Positions 7,289 through 16,416 of a stretch of 64,000 nucleotides of DNA are shown here, piece after piece. Made by a program: the position numbers and the translations under genes. Location of the stretch: NCBI RefSeq assembly GCF_019635935.1, contig NZ_JAHBYN010000001.1:1919501-1983500 (forward strand), given 5' to 3'. This stretch comes from Parvibaculum sp. GTDB lineage: Bacteria > Pseudomonadota > Alphaproteobacteria > Parvibaculales > Parvibaculaceae. The notes under the pieces are model-generated. The model was not told where the DNA came from. It worked only from the letters and a program-made list of their open reading frames with translations, and searched no databases. The first letter of the stretch is position 1. Each line of letters begins with the position of its first letter.

Positions 7289-8305
7289 CTATTCGACGCC
7301 TTCCGGTTCTTCCGCCGCGGCAGCCGGTGCGGGCGCAGGCTCGGCCAGCGCCGCGCCGAGAAAAGCCGCCACCGCGCCGGCGCTCTCCACAGGCACCTCT
7401 TCCATCGGCACATGGCCGACATTTTCGTAGATCACAAGCTCGGCATGCGGAATGCGCTCCTTGAACGTGTCGGCCGCCGCCACCGGAATGAGCAGGTCCT
7501 TGTCGCCCCAGATGATGAGGGTCGGCATCTCGATACCGCCGAGACGTTCGGAAAATGCCACCTCGTCGCGCGCCGAATAGCTGGCAAAGCGCATCCGCGT
7601 CGCATCGCGATTGCCTTCATGAAGCGTCATGTCGAAATAGCGCGCCACCATTTCGTCGGTCACCTTCGACTGGTCGACGAAAACCTTGCGCACGCCCTCC
7701 TCGACCACCGAACGCGGCAGCACATAGCGCATGATCTTGCTGAGCACCGGCATCCGCGCCAGCCGGAAGGCGAGCGGCGGGTCGGTGTCCTCGCGCACGA
7801 CCGGCACGCCGGACGAGTTGACGAGGATCAGCGCCGTGACGCGTTCGGGATGATCGAGCGCGTAAAGCGCCGAAATGCCGCCGCCCATCGAATTGCCGCC
7901 GATCGCAAAGCGCGTCAGCCCGAGCGCTTCCGTCAGCTCGTGCACCGACGCCGCCATGCCTTCGCGGCTGTAATCGTCGCCGGGCACGCGGCCGGTCAGG
8001 CCGTGTCCGGGCAGATCCATCGTGACGATCCGGTAGGTGCCGCCAAGCTCGGCAACCCACGGTTCCCATGTATGCAGCGAGGCGTTGGACCCGTGAACCA
8101 GCACCAGCGCCGGCCCGTCCGCATTGCCCTCGTCGCGGAAATGCACGCTGGCGCCCGATGGCAGCGTCGCGAACTGCGATGCGCCGCCGGCATATTTCCC
8201 GACAAGTTCCTCGCGCGGCACGTCGAACCGCATCACCGAAATGACGATCACCACAAACGCCAGCACGATCAGCGTAAGCGTCCCGGCCAATACCCGCTTC
8301 ACCAT
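7289..8305 (-). CDS. Alpha/beta hydrolase with N-terminal membrane anchor
   Basis: 338 aa. A hydrophobic helix (about 7-26) anchors the protein. The hydrolase fold has the oxyanion HG motif (VLVHGSN), nucleophile Ser139 in GNSMGG, Asp in the IIWGDKDLL segment, and His in NVGHVPMEE. The C-terminus is an Ala/Pro/Glu-rich tail. The substrate is unknown; it resembles MhpC-like or esterase-type hydrolases. Its ATG lies inside the last codons of hemY (7-nt overlap), placing it at the end of the hemC-hemD-Mic60-hemY transcript. Confidence 0.85.
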   Translation of the reverse strand: MVKRVLAGTLTLIVLAFVVIVISVMRFDVPREELVGKYAGGASQFATLPSGASVHFRDEGNADGPALVLVHGSNASLHTWEPWVAELGGTYRIVTMDLPGHGLTGRVPGDDYSREGMAASVHELTEALGLTRFAIGGNSMGGGISALYALDHPERVTALILVNSSGVPVVREDTDPPLAFRLARMPVLSKIMRYVLPRSVVEEGVRKVFVDQSKVTDEMVARYFDMTLHEGNRDATRMRFASYSARDEVAFSERLGGIEMPTLIIWGDKDLLIPVAAADTFKERIPHAELVIYENVGHVPMEEVPVESAGAVAAFLGAALAEPAPAPAAAAEEPEGVE

Positions 8306-9828
8306 TTGCGTTCCCCCTCCTGCGCTTCGTCGGCATCCTCCGGGCCCGGATCGTCGGGCAGCGGCGGCTGAAAGGCAAGCGGCTCCTTTGGCGCCGCCCG
8401 CTCCGGCAGCGAAACGACAGGCGCCGTCGGCGCTTCGGCTTTTTCGACATGCCGCTCGGATTCCTGCCCGAAAGCGTCAGGTCGCGGCTCCTCACGGGCA
8501 AGCGCGATCGCCGGCGCCGTCCAGACAAGTGCGTCGAAAGCGCCGGTCATCGGATCGATCGGCGACCAGCGCGGCGAACGATAATTCTCGCCCGTCCATT
8601 GCGGGTCCTGCGGCGCGTGAAGCGCGCGCGCAAGCCAGCCCCGCGCCGCACCGCGGTCGCCGAACGCGCCTTCCTCGATTTCCGCCATCAATTCGCAGAT
8701 GCGCTGCGTCGGCATCGCGCTGGCGTCCGGACCCGCATAAACGGCAAGCGCCTCGCGCGCCGCCGCCCAGTCGCGCGCACCGATGGCGCCGCGCGCAACC
8801 AGAATACGGCTTTCGATGTGGTCGGGATTGCGCGCCGCGAGAACGCGCGCGCGAACCGCACGATCGTAACCGCTTTCGCCCTCGGTCATGTCGAGCCAGA
8901 CATCGGCGAGATCGGGATGGGGCTCTGCGTCCCACGCGGCCTCGATCAGCCGTATTGCCTTGCGCGTGCGTCCCGTCTCGCTGCACAGCCGTGCGGCAAG
9001 CGCAACCGTCGGCGCGAAAGCCGGGTCGAGCGCAACGGCGTCGAGCGCCAGCGCGACGGCTTTTTCGAGCGCTGCCTTTCGCGCCTCGCCAGCCTGTCCG
9101 CGTGCAGCCTCCGTCGCCGTCATCGCCTTGGCGGTCAACAGAACGGCACGGCGGCGGCGCGCCTTGTCGCGCGAAATGACTTTCGCCGACACCTCGCGGT
9201 CGAGCGTGGCGAGCGCTGCATCCCAATCTTCTTCCGCCGCCTCGATCTCGAACACCGCCTGCGCCGCCCAGGGCGTTTGCGGCCGAAGCTCGAAAGCGCG
9301 CCGCGCATGCGCAAGCGCTTCTTCGCGGTCGCCGGCGCGGCGCGCCTGAATGAAGAGACCGCGCAATCCGAGAAACGCCGTTTCGGGCGCTTCCAGCATG
9401 CGTTCGAAATAGCCGGTGGCGGATTTTTCGTCGCCTTCGAGTTGTGCGGCTTGCGCGGCAAGCAGCAACGTCAACGGCGGCGCATCGAGAAGCTTGTGCG
9501 CCTGCGCCGCGTAGCGCTTTGCCTCGGGGGCGTCACCGGCCGCGACTGCCACCATGCCGCGCGACAACGCCAGAAAACCTTTTTGCTGGCGACGCTTTTC
9601 AAGAAATGCCGCGACGCTGGCCGGCGTATCGATGAAGCCCGAGACGATGCGATATACGAGAAGCACCAGAAAAGCCGCCAGCGCCATGACACCGACACCG
9701 ACGACGAAACTGGTGCGGATTTCGTAGCCTCGCCAATGCATCGTCAGATCGCCGGGATTGTCGGCAAGCCAGATCGCAAGCGCGCTCAAGAGCGCGACGA
9801 CGATGAAGATGAAAATGGCGCGCAGCAT
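8299..9828 (-). CDS. hemY: HemY-like membrane TPR protein
   Basis: 509 aa. Two N-terminal transmembrane helices (about 2-20 and 43-63) with the HemY_N sequence between them are followed by a long Ala-rich TPR region and an acidic Pro-rich C-terminus. This is the proteobacterial HemY of heme gene clusters, not the protoporphyrinogen oxidase of Bacillus. Its exact role in heme synthesis is unsettled. GAGG lies 6 nt before the ATG, and the gene starts 8 nt after the Mic60-like gene, so the two are co-translated. Confidence 0.88.
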   Translation of the reverse strand: MLRAIFIFIVVALLSALAIWLADNPGDLTMHWRGYEIRTSFVVGVGVMALAAFLVLLVYRIVSGFIDTPASVAAFLEKRRQQKGFLALSRGMVAVAAGDAPEAKRYAAQAHKLLDAPPLTLLLAAQAAQLEGDEKSATGYFERMLEAPETAFLGLRGLFIQARRAGDREEALAHARRAFELRPQTPWAAQAVFEIEAAEEDWDAALATLDREVSAKVISRDKARRRRAVLLTAKAMTATEAARGQAGEARKAALEKAVALALDAVALDPAFAPTVALAARLCSETGRTRKAIRLIEAAWDAEPHPDLADVWLDMTEGESGYDRAVRARVLAARNPDHIESRILVARGAIGARDWAAAREALAVYAGPDASAMPTQRICELMAEIEEGAFGDRGAARGWLARALHAPQDPQWTGENYRSPRWSPIDPMTGAFDALVWTAPAIALAREEPRPDAFGQESERHVEKAEAPTAPVVSLPERAAPKEPLAFQPPLPDDPGPEDADEAQEGERKW

Positions 9829-9836
9829 CTAGGGCC

Positions 9837-11051
9837 TCACTCCCCGCCCGGCGCGAGGCGCGTCGCGACACGCGCCGCAAGATCGCGCAGCAGCATGTCG
9901 GTTTCGAGACGCGCGCGGGCATCCGCAAGCCAGCCCGCCGCCGCTTCGCGCGCCGGCCCCTGAAGCGCCTCGCCCTCGGCGGCCGCGCCCGCGAGATCGC
10001 CGGTTTCGAGCCGCTCTTCCATGCGCGCGACGATGGCCTCGGTCGTATCGCCGGAGATTTCGCCGGTGCGCCGGATCGTCACCAGCGATTTTGCATTGGC
10101 GACGAAGCGCGACCAGAGACTGTCCGCGCCGGCGCGGCGTTCGGCATCGAATATATTCTCGACCACCGAAGGAAACCGCGCCTTCAGCGCGGCGCGCGTC
10201 GCAACGCCGTCCGCCGCTGCGCCGGACAAGGCATCGAGAGCGGCCTGACCGGGGAGAAAGCTTGCCACGGTGTCGAGCTCTGTCTTGAACGGACCCGCCG
10301 TTTCGGCGGCGCGGGCGAGATTGGCGAGCGCCAGTCCAAGCGCCGCGCGCGCGGCCGCGTCGGGATCGTCTTTCTTTTCTTCAAGCGCGGCGACGCGCCC
10401 TTCCATCGCCTCGATCTGCGGTGCAAGCGTCGCGAGCCGCGCATCGAGCGCCTTCACCAGCGTGTCGAGGCCACTCACATGATCGGCGATGCCCGAAGGC
10501 GGCAGGCTGGCGGCCAGCGCATCGATCCGGTCTCGCGTCTCGCGCACGCTGCCGCGTGTGTCGTTGAGTGCGTCCTTCAGCGCCTGCTGCTCTTCGGCAA
10601 GCCGCGCGATTTGCGCATCGGGCGCGGCGCCTTCGGCGGCAGCAATTTTTTCCTCCGCCACATCGAGGCGCGCGGCAAGCGATTGCGCGCGTTCGTCGAG
10701 GCCGCGCGCGCTTTCGCCACTGCCGCTCTCGACCGCTTCAAGCCGCGCCGCGAGTTCGGCAAGCCTGTCGTCGGCGCCGGTATCGGGTGCGGGCATTCCA
10801 AACCCGGCGAACCAGGCAAGCGCAAGCGCGACGGCGGCGGCGCCGAAACCGGCGGCAGCGGCAAGGGCAATTCCACCGCCAGCGGAGGTGGCGGGTCTGC
10901 CCGGTGCATCGCCGCTGACCTCCTCGGCGGTGCCCTCGAGCGTACGCGGTTCCTTGCGCGGCTTCTCATTGCGCTGCCGCGCTTCCGCTTCGGGCTTCAG
11001 ATATTCCGGCTCAGGCCCTTTGCCGGCGTCGCTATCGTTTGAATCGGACAT
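9837..11051 (-). CDS. Alphaproteobacterial Mic60/mitofilin homologue
   Basis: 404 aa from the ATG at 11051 (a GTG at 11090 would add 13 residues). The layout is a charged cytoplasmic N-terminus (about 60 residues), one transmembrane helix, a long coiled coil rich in LAARLE/AALEEK heptads, and a C-terminal mitofilin domain. COG4223 proteins of this type, encoded beside hemY, are the bacterial relatives of the MICOS subunit Mic60 that shapes cristae and intracytoplasmic membranes. The position between hemD and hemY is the conserved alphaproteobacterial arrangement. Confidence 0.87.
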   Translation of the reverse strand: MSDSNDSDAGKGPEPEYLKPEAEARQRNEKPRKEPRTLEGTAEEVSGDAPGRPATSAGGGIALAAAAGFGAAAVALALAWFAGFGMPAPDTGADDRLAELAARLEAVESGSGESARGLDERAQSLAARLDVAEEKIAAAEGAAPDAQIARLAEEQQALKDALNDTRGSVRETRDRIDALAASLPPSGIADHVSGLDTLVKALDARLATLAPQIEAMEGRVAALEEKKDDPDAAARAALGLALANLARAAETAGPFKTELDTVASFLPGQAALDALSGAAADGVATRAALKARFPSVVENIFDAERRAGADSLWSRFVANAKSLVTIRRTGEISGDTTEAIVARMEERLETGDLAGAAAEGEALQGPAREAAAGWLADARARLETDMLLRDLAARVATRLAPGGE

Positions 11052-11136
11052 GAACAACCATCTGGGGGATCTGTATCGCTCCGGCGTCACTATAGAGGCT
11101 GAAACGCCGCCGGTCAGGACGAAGTTCCGCGGAAAA

Positions 11137-11850
11137 TCAGGGCGCGAGCAGGTCGAGCAGCGCCGCCTGTTCGGGCCGGGCGGCTATTTTCACCGTAAGA
11201 AAGTTCGCGCCGCCAAGCGCATCGGCGACGGCTTGCGACAAACAAAAGGCCGTCATGCGGGAAAGCGCCGCTTCGAGGCCCGCCGCGCGCACAAGCGACA
11301 CGAATATCCGCGCCGTGCGCGGCGAATGAAGCAGGACGCCGTCCACGCCGCCTTCGGTCAAGGCCTTGCGCGCCGCCTCAGGCAGACGATCCGCCGCCAC
11401 CGCCTCGTAAAGAACCACGCGCTCGACCGCGAAACCTTGAACCGCCAGCACCGCCCGGAGGTCACCCGCCACCACACGCCCCGCCACATGCAGCAGCGGT
11501 CCGCCATCCGGCGAGAGTTCAAGACAGACAAGGGCCGCCAGCGCGTCGACATCTCCCTCCGCCGCCTCGACCCAGCGGAAACCGGCGTCGATCATCGCCT
11601 GCGCGCTCGCCGGGCCGACCGCGAGAACCCGCACATCCCTCAATGCCGCCGCCTGCGCATGTCGCGCCAGCGCCCGCGCGCCATTGGCGCTGGTGACGAG
11701 CAGGGCTTGCCATGCGCGCGCCGGCAATTCGGCATTGTCGAGAAAGCGCACGGACATGACGGGTGCGGTGACCGCCTCATGGCCGCGCGCGGCGAGGAGA
11801 CGCGCAAGTTCTGCCGCATCCTCTTCGGGCCGGATGACGAGAAGCCGCAT
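11137..11850 (-). CDS. hemD: Uroporphyrinogen-III synthase
   Basis: 237 aa from the ATG at 11850 (MRLLVIRPEEDAAELA). The open frame extends further upstream only through the hemC shadow. HemD folds have two alternating alpha/beta domains; sequence identity is always low, but the RP..DA.ELA start, the LLVTSANGARAL segment and the HSPRTARIF segment fit. The enzyme cyclises hydroxymethylbilane with D-ring inversion. It starts 5 nt after the hemC stop, so the two consecutive pathway enzymes are co-translated. Confidence 0.9.
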   Translation of the reverse strand: MRLLVIRPEEDAAELARLLAARGHEAVTAPVMSVRFLDNAELPARAWQALLVTSANGARALARHAQAAALRDVRVLAVGPASAQAMIDAGFRWVEAAEGDVDALAALVCLELSPDGGPLLHVAGRVVAGDLRAVLAVQGFAVERVVLYEAVAADRLPEAARKALTEGGVDGVLLHSPRTARIFVSLVRAAGLEAALSRMTAFCLSQAVADALGGANFLTVKIAARPEQAALLDLLAP

Positions 11851-11855
11851 CGGCT

Positions 11856-12782
11856 TCAGACCCCGCTGAAGAATTGCGGACCGGCGCGGGACTTCAATTC
11901 GAGACCGGCGTCGCGGCCGATGGCAACGGCGTCCGCCGCAAGGCCCTCCCGCGCCGTTTCGAGCACTTCCGCGCCGTCCGGCGTCAGGATCATGCCGCGA
12001 AGCCGCATCCGCTCGCCCGAAATTTCGGCCAGCGCCGCGATCGGCGTGCGGCACGAACCGTCAAGCACGGCAAGCAGCGCGCGTTCGGCCGCAACGCAAA
12101 GGCCCGTTTCCCCATGATGGATCTTCGCCAGCAGATGCGCCGCCTCGTCGTCGCCCGCGCGGCGTTCGATGCCGATGGCGCCTTGCGCGACGGCGGGCAG
12201 CATCTCCTCGGGCGATAGCGGCGCCGTTACTTTCTCCTGAAGCCCCATGCGGGTGAGACCGGCCATCGCCAGAAGCGTCGCATCGGCAACGCCGTCGGCG
12301 AGCTTCGCAATCCGCGTGTCGACATTGCCGCGAAACGGCACCACGCGAATATCGGGCCTGAGAGCGCGCACCTGTGCGGCGCGGCGGAGCGAGGAGGTGC
12401 CCACAACCGCGCCTTGCGGGAGCGCGGCGAGCGTCGCGGCCTTCGGCGACAGGAACGCATCGCGCGGATCGGCACGCTCGAGCAGACAGTCGATAATCAA
12501 CCCGTCCGGCAGCTGCGTCGGCATGTCCTTCATCGAATGGACGGCAATGTCGATCGAGGCATCGAGAAGCTGTTCCTCGATCTCCTGCGTGAAAAGCCCC
12601 TTGCCGCCGATTTCGGAAAGCGCCCGGTCCTGTGTGCGGTCGCCTTCGGTGCTGATGACGACGATCTCGGCCGCATGTTCGACCGACAGGTGCTGCACTT
12701 GCGCGATCCGCCGCGCGACTTCATGGGCCTGGATCAGCGCGAGCTTCGAGCCTCTGGTGCCGATGCGGTAGCGGCGTTGCAT
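11856..12782 (-). CDS. hemC: Porphobilinogen deaminase (hydroxymethylbilane synthase)
   Basis: 308 aa, the usual length. The start [19 protein letters not shown] is characteristic. The catalytic Asp lies in the [14 protein letters not shown] segment, and the dipyrromethane cofactor attaches to Cys in [11 protein letters not shown]. The enzyme polymerises four porphobilinogens. This is the first gene of the leftward hemC-hemD-Mic60-hemY-hydrolase operon and is divergent from tsaD across 125 nt. Confidence 0.96.
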   Translation of the reverse strand: MQRRYRIGTRGSKLALIQAHEVARRIAQVQHLSVEHAAEIVVISTEGDRTQDRALSEIGGKGLFTQEIEEQLLDASIDIAVHSMKDMPTQLPDGLIIDCLLERADPRDAFLSPKAATLAALPQGAVVGTSSLRRAAQVRALRPDIRVVPFRGNVDTRIAKLADGVADATLLAMAGLTRMGLQEKVTAPLSPEEMLPAVAQGAIGIERRAGDDEAAHLLAKIHHGETGLCVAAERALLAVLDGSCRTPIAALAEISGERMRLRGMILTPDGAEVLETAREGLAADAVAIGRDAGLELKSRAGPQFFSGV

Positions 12783-12907
12783 GCGGGGTCTCTAAGGTTG
12801 TATGCCAGCGGGAACATTTGTCGGGCGTCCGGCCGCCCGGGGCCCGTTATAGCCCGATTGTCCGCTCCGCGAGAGAGGAAAGCCGGGCTTTTTGGAATGC
12901 GAAACCC

Positions 12908-13984
12908 GTGACGAAACCGCTCACCCTGCTCGGCATCGAGACAAGCTGCGACGAGACGGCCGCCGCGGTCGTGCGCCGTGGCGCGGGCGCCGACGCCCGG
13001 GGCGAAATTCTCTCCAATGTCGTTTTCTCGCAGATCGCCGAACATGCGCCCTTTGGCGGTGTCGTGCCGGAAATCGCCGCCCGCGCCCATGTCGAACATC
13101 TCGACGGCTTGATCGCCCGGGCGATGAGCGAGGCAGGCGTCGATTGGGACGATCTCGATGGCGTGGCGGCCACCGCCGGACCCGGCCTGATCGGCGGCGT
13201 CATTGTCGGCCTGATGACCGCCAAGGGCATCGCGGCGGCGCGCGGGCTGCCGCTGCTGGCGGTCAATCATCTCGAAGGCCATGCGCTGACGGCCCGCCTG
13301 ACCGACGGGCTGCCCTTTCCTTATCTGCTGCTGCTGGTCTCGGGTGGCCACAGCCAGCTTCTGGTGGTCGATGGCGTCGGGCGCTATCGCCGCCTCGGCA
13401 CCACGGTCGACGATGCGGTGGGCGAAGCCTTCGACAAGGTCGCCAAGCTGCTCGGCCTCGGCTTTCCGGGCGGCCCGGCGGTCGAGCGCGCGGCGCGAGA
13501 CGGCGACGCCACCCGTTTTCACCTGCCGCGGCCGATGCTGAACCGTCCGGGTTGCGATCTGTCCTTCTCCGGTCTCAAGACCGCCGTCAGACAGGCAGCC
13601 GAAAGCCTCGGGCCATTGAACGACCAGGACCGCGCCGACATCGCCGCGTCCTTTCAGGCGGCCGTCGCCGACGTGCTGGCCGACCGGACCGAGAATGCGA
13701 TGGCGCTGGCAAGCGAAACGATCCCGCCCGGCCATCGCCATCTGGTCGTGGCGGGCGGCGTCGCCGCCAATATGATGCTGCGCGAAAGGCTGAAGGTTTC
13801 GGCCCATGCCTGCGGCTACGAAATCGTCGTGCCGCCGCTAAAGCTCTGCACCGACAACGGCGCGATGATCGCCTGGGCGGGCGCCGAGCGGCTGGCGCTC
13901 GGCCTCACCGACCCGATCTCGGCCGGGCCGCGCGCCCGCTGGCCGCTCGATCCCGCGGCCGCTGCCACCGGCGCAAAGGCCTGA
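12908..13984 (+). CDS. tsaD: tRNA N6-threonylcarbamoyladenosine transferase TsaD
   Basis: 358 aa from a GTG start giving [19 protein letters not shown]; the frame is open further 5' but that part is not conserved. The ASKHA-fold ATPase shows GIETSCDET, metal-binding His in [14 protein letters not shown], the phosphate loop and a C-terminal CTDNGAMIA with the third metal ligand. TsaD transfers threonylcarbamoyl to A37 of ANN-reading tRNAs with TsaB and TsaE. It is divergent from hemC, as in many alphaproteobacteria. Confidence 0.95.
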   Translation: MTKPLTLLGIETSCDETAAAVVRRGAGADARGEILSNVVFSQIAEHAPFGGVVPEIAARAHVEHLDGLIARAMSEAGVDWDDLDGVAATAGPGLIGGVIVGLMTAKGIAAARGLPLLAVNHLEGHALTARLTDGLPFPYLLLLVSGGHSQLLVVDGVGRYRRLGTTVDDAVGEAFDKVAKLLGLGFPGGPAVERAARDGDATRFHLPRPMLNRPGCDLSFSGLKTAVRQAAESLGPLNDQDRADIAASFQAAVADVLADRTENAMALASETIPPGHRHLVVAGGVAANMMLRERLKVSAHACGYEIVVPPLKLCTDNGAMIAWAGAERLALGLTDPISAGPRARWPLDPAAAATGAKA

Positions 13985-13988
13985 CGGT

Positions 13989-14024
13989 AAAAAAAGAACC
14001 CCGCCGCGGGGGAGGCGGCGGGGT
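13989..14024 (-). terminator. Terminator hairpin between tsaD and the small membrane-protein genes
   Basis: A perfect stem ACCCCGCCGC (13998-14007) / GCGGCGGGGT (14015-14024) is followed on the minus strand by TTCTTTTTTT. It is therefore a Rho-independent terminator for the leftward small-gene transcript, and as a hairpin it also stabilises or ends the tsaD mRNA. Confidence 0.8.
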
Positions 14025-14029
14025 CAAGA

Positions 14030-14093
14030 GACCCTTGGGGGGCAAGGGTCCTGGGATCGCCGGGCTCCCTGAGGGGGAGGGGGAGGAGCCCGG
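14030..14093. other. Two further perfect hairpins next to the terminator
   Basis: GACCCTTG (14030-14037) pairs with CAAGGGTC (14043-14050), and CCGGGCTCC (14060-14068) pairs with GGAGCCCGG (14085-14093). With the terminator this makes three strong hairpins in about 100 nt. None of the extra two has a U-tract on either strand. They end 10 nt before the stop of the 41-aa gene and would form its structured 3' UTR. Confidence 0.65.
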
Positions 14094-14102
14094 ACGGGGA
14101 AA

Positions 14103-14228
14103 TCAGACGATGGTGGCGACGCCCGAGGTCTGCACGATCAGGGCGAGCGTGTAGGCCACAAGCAGCGCGGCGACGGCTTTGGCGGCGACGCGCTCCACGA
14201 GGGGGAAGAATTTCCGGTTCTGCGTCAT
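14103..14228 (-). CDS. Small single-helix membrane protein (41 aa)
   Basis: ATG at 14228, stop at 14103. The protein begins MTQNRKFFPLVERVAAKA and then has one hydrophobic helix (about 15-36), ending TSGVATIV. A GAAAGA lies about 10 nt upstream. I do not recognise a family. It follows a second mini-gene of similar build on the same strand, and its 3' side is marked by a terminator, which supports a real two-gene transcript. Antimicrobial-like peptide, toxin or membrane-complex subunit are all possible. Confidence 0.5.
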   Translation of the reverse strand: MTQNRKFFPLVERVAAKAVAALLVAYTLALIVQTSGVATIV

Positions 14229-14288
14229 GGCATTGGTCTTTCGGATGGCGGGCGGCCGAGCCGCCCTCGATGGGGATGCCGTTCCCGC

Positions 14289-14393
14289 TCAGGCCGCGTA
14301 CTGGGAGGCGATCTGAGCCAGGAAGACGAGCGAGTAACCGCCGACAGCGAGGGTGATGACGCGGTTGGTCAGCTTGCTGGAAATGTTGATCAT
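14289..14393 (-). CDS. Small single-helix membrane protein (34 aa)
   Basis: ATG at 14393, preceded by AGGAGCAAGAGCC. The sequence starts MINISSKLTNRVITLAVGG, continues as a hydrophobic helix (about 13-29) and ends ASQYAA. The frame is open further upstream, but the Shine-Dalgarno places the start here. Its upstream region (14394-14656) is strikingly AT-rich, as expected for a promoter. It is the first of two adjacent leftward mini-genes, 60 nt ahead of the second. Family unknown. Confidence 0.5.
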   Translation of the reverse strand: MINISSKLTNRVITLAVGGYSLVFLAQIASQYAA

Positions 14394-14656
14394 GGCTCTT
14401 GCTCCTGTGTTCCTTGTCGGCGGGTCGGGTCCGGTGTCCCGCTGACAGAGGGGAAATGGGAGCCCCTTTTCGAAAAACAATGAATGAAATAAAAAATATT
14501 CAATCGTCAGGATTTATGTTGCTGCGATGCAACAAATAACACCGCTTCAGCCTGTGTTTTGTTAATGGATTCAGCGTCATAGACAAGCGCTGTGGCGCAG
14601 GCGCAGGCCAACGCAGCGCAATAAAAGTAAAGAGCTAGAACGAAAATTAGAGCGGT

Positions 14657-15283
14657 TCAAGCTTCCGTGAGTTGCTTCAGCGGGTCGCAACAGGCGGCCC
14701 CGGCTTTCAACCCCGCGACGACGATTTGATAGACACCCTCGAGTTCCCGTTCGAGTTTTTCAAGCGGCAGGCGCGTGAAAAGCTGCGGGTAGCTGAATTT
14801 CAGGGTAGCCGCCTGGATCATTTCGGCGGCGAATTCCGGATCGCTGATTTCGAACTCGCCGGACGCGTTGCCGAGCTCGATGATCCGTGCAAGGACTTCG
14901 CGTTCCCGTTTCAGTCCCTCATTGTGGAACTCCGGACGCTCGGCGGTGACGATCTGCGCCATCTCGACGATCCGGGTGTCTTCTTCCAGCTTGTGGAAAG
15001 TCTCGCGCAGATCCATGAACAGGAAATCATGGAGGCGCTGCGACGCGGTGCGGCCGGGCATCGTCAGGATGCGCGCCAGATCGTCGGCGGTCTGCATCGA
15101 CGCCTCGCGGCAGATCGCTTCGGCGATGTCGAGCTTGCCGGGAAAGTAGCGATAGAGATTGCCGGGCGACATCTCGCAATCGGCGGCGAGCTCGGCCATC
15201 GTCGTCTTGCCATAGCCGTAATGCGTGAAGCGCCGTTTGGCGGCCTGAATGATTTTTTCGTGCGTGGCGTCGTGAGCGGTCAT
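14657..15283 (-). CDS. TetR/AcrR-family transcriptional regulator
   Basis: 208 aa from the ATG at 15283. The TetR_N helix-turn-helix covers residues about 10-55: EKIIQAAKRRFTHYGYGKT, then MAELAADCEMSPGNLYRYF. The C-terminal ligand domain is all-helical, with a CC pair near the end, and resembles the TetR_C class often called YcdC-like. It is divergent from gpsA (87 nt) and lies upstream of the two small membrane-protein genes on the same strand, so it may control either. The ligand is unknown. Confidence 0.88.
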   Translation of the reverse strand: MTAHDATHEKIIQAAKRRFTHYGYGKTTMAELAADCEMSPGNLYRYFPGKLDIAEAICREASMQTADDLARILTMPGRTASQRLHDFLFMDLRETFHKLEEDTRIVEMAQIVTAERPEFHNEGLKREREVLARIIELGNASGEFEISDPEFAAEMIQAATLKFSYPQLFTRLPLEKLERELEGVYQIVVAGLKAGAACCDPLKQLTEA

Positions 15284-15370
15284 ACAAATGATTGTAATGC
15301 GGCGGAGTAAATAATCAACGAACCGTTCAATCGTTAGCGCCTGCAACAAAACGCAGGACGGAGAGCCCTG

Positions 15371-16384
15371 TTGGCCGAAAATATTTCCAGACAGATCGAG
15401 AACATCGGCGTCGTCGGTGCAGGCGCGTGGGGAACGGCGCTGGCGCAGGTGGCGGCGAAGGCCGGACGCCGGGTGACGCTGTGGGCGCGCGAGCCGGAAG
15501 TCGCTGAGCAAATAAACGCGCGCCACGAAAACGCAACCTTCCTGCCCGGCATCGCGCTCGATGCCGGCATCCGCGCGACAACGGCGCTTGGCGAGATGGC
15601 GGCGGCCGACGCGCTCTTGATGGTGACGCCGGCCCAGCATATGCGCCGTGTGCTGATCGAGCTTGGCCCCGCGCTCACCGCTGGCACGCCGGTGGTGCTC
15701 TGTGCCAAGGGCATCGAACAGGAAACGGGAAAGCTGCTGACCGAAGTGCTGGCCGAAGCCGCGCCGCATGCGACACCGGCCGTCCTTTCCGGCCCGAGCT
15801 TCGCCGCCGAAGTCGCGCGCGGATTGCCGACCGCGGTGACGCTTGCCTGCGCCGACGAGGGCACGGCCGAAGCGCTCGCCCATGCGATCGGCCTGCCGAC
15901 CTTCCGGCCCTATTATTCCGCCGACCTGATCGGCGCCGAAATCGGCGGCGCGGTGAAAAACGTTCTGGCGATTGCCTGCGGAATCGTCGAAGGCAAAAAG
16001 TTCGGCGACAGCGCCCGCGCCGCGCTGACGACGCGCGGTTTTGCGGAACTGACGAGGCTCGGTCTTGCGATGGGCGCGCATGTCGAAACGCTGATGGGGT
16101 TGTCGGGCCTTGGCGATCTGATCCTGACCTGCAACTCGCCGAAGTCGCGCAACATGTCGCTCGGCATGGCGCTTGGACAGGGAAAGCCGCTCGCCGAGAT
16201 CATGGGATCGCGCAACTCGGTCAGCGAAGGCGTGCATTCGGCGACCGCCGTCGCGGCACTGGCGAAGAAACACAAGGTCGAAATGCCGATCGCCGACGCG
16301 GTGACGGCCATCGTCACCGGCAAGGCAAGCGTCGACGAGGCGATTGCGGCGCTGCTGGCGCGCCCGGTCGGCCGCGAGGCCTGA
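15371..16384 (+). CDS. gpsA: NAD(P)-dependent glycerol-3-phosphate dehydrogenase
   Basis: 337 aa with a TTG start preceded by GGAGAG. The Rossmann motif VVGAGAWGTALAQ lies near residues 14-26. The catalytic Lys occurs in the GGAVKNVLAIACGI segment, and GLSGLGDLILTC is the C-terminal signature. It reduces dihydroxyacetone phosphate to glycerol-3-phosphate for phospholipid synthesis. It begins the gpsA-yciI-EVE run; the gpsA-tsaD linkage usual in this group is interrupted here by the TetR and mini-genes. Confidence 0.95.
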   Translation: MAENISRQIENIGVVGAGAWGTALAQVAAKAGRRVTLWAREPEVAEQINARHENATFLPGIALDAGIRATTALGEMAAADALLMVTPAQHMRRVLIELGPALTAGTPVVLCAKGIEQETGKLLTEVLAEAAPHATPAVLSGPSFAAEVARGLPTAVTLACADEGTAEALAHAIGLPTFRPYYSADLIGAEIGGAVKNVLAIACGIVEGKKFGDSARAALTTRGFAELTRLGLAMGAHVETLMGLSGLGDLILTCNSPKSRNMSLGMALGQGKPLAEIMGSRNSVSEGVHSATAVAALAKKHKVEMPIADAVTAIVTGKASVDEAIAALLARPVGREA

Positions 16385-16416
16385 GATTTTCTGGAAATGG
16401 AAACGGAACAACATCC

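Noticed and set aside
14645..14670. TAGAGCGGTTC at the end of the TetR gene resembling the left edge of the 106-bp repeat
   Set aside because: Only about ten matching bases and no second hairpin; chance similarity or too decayed to call.
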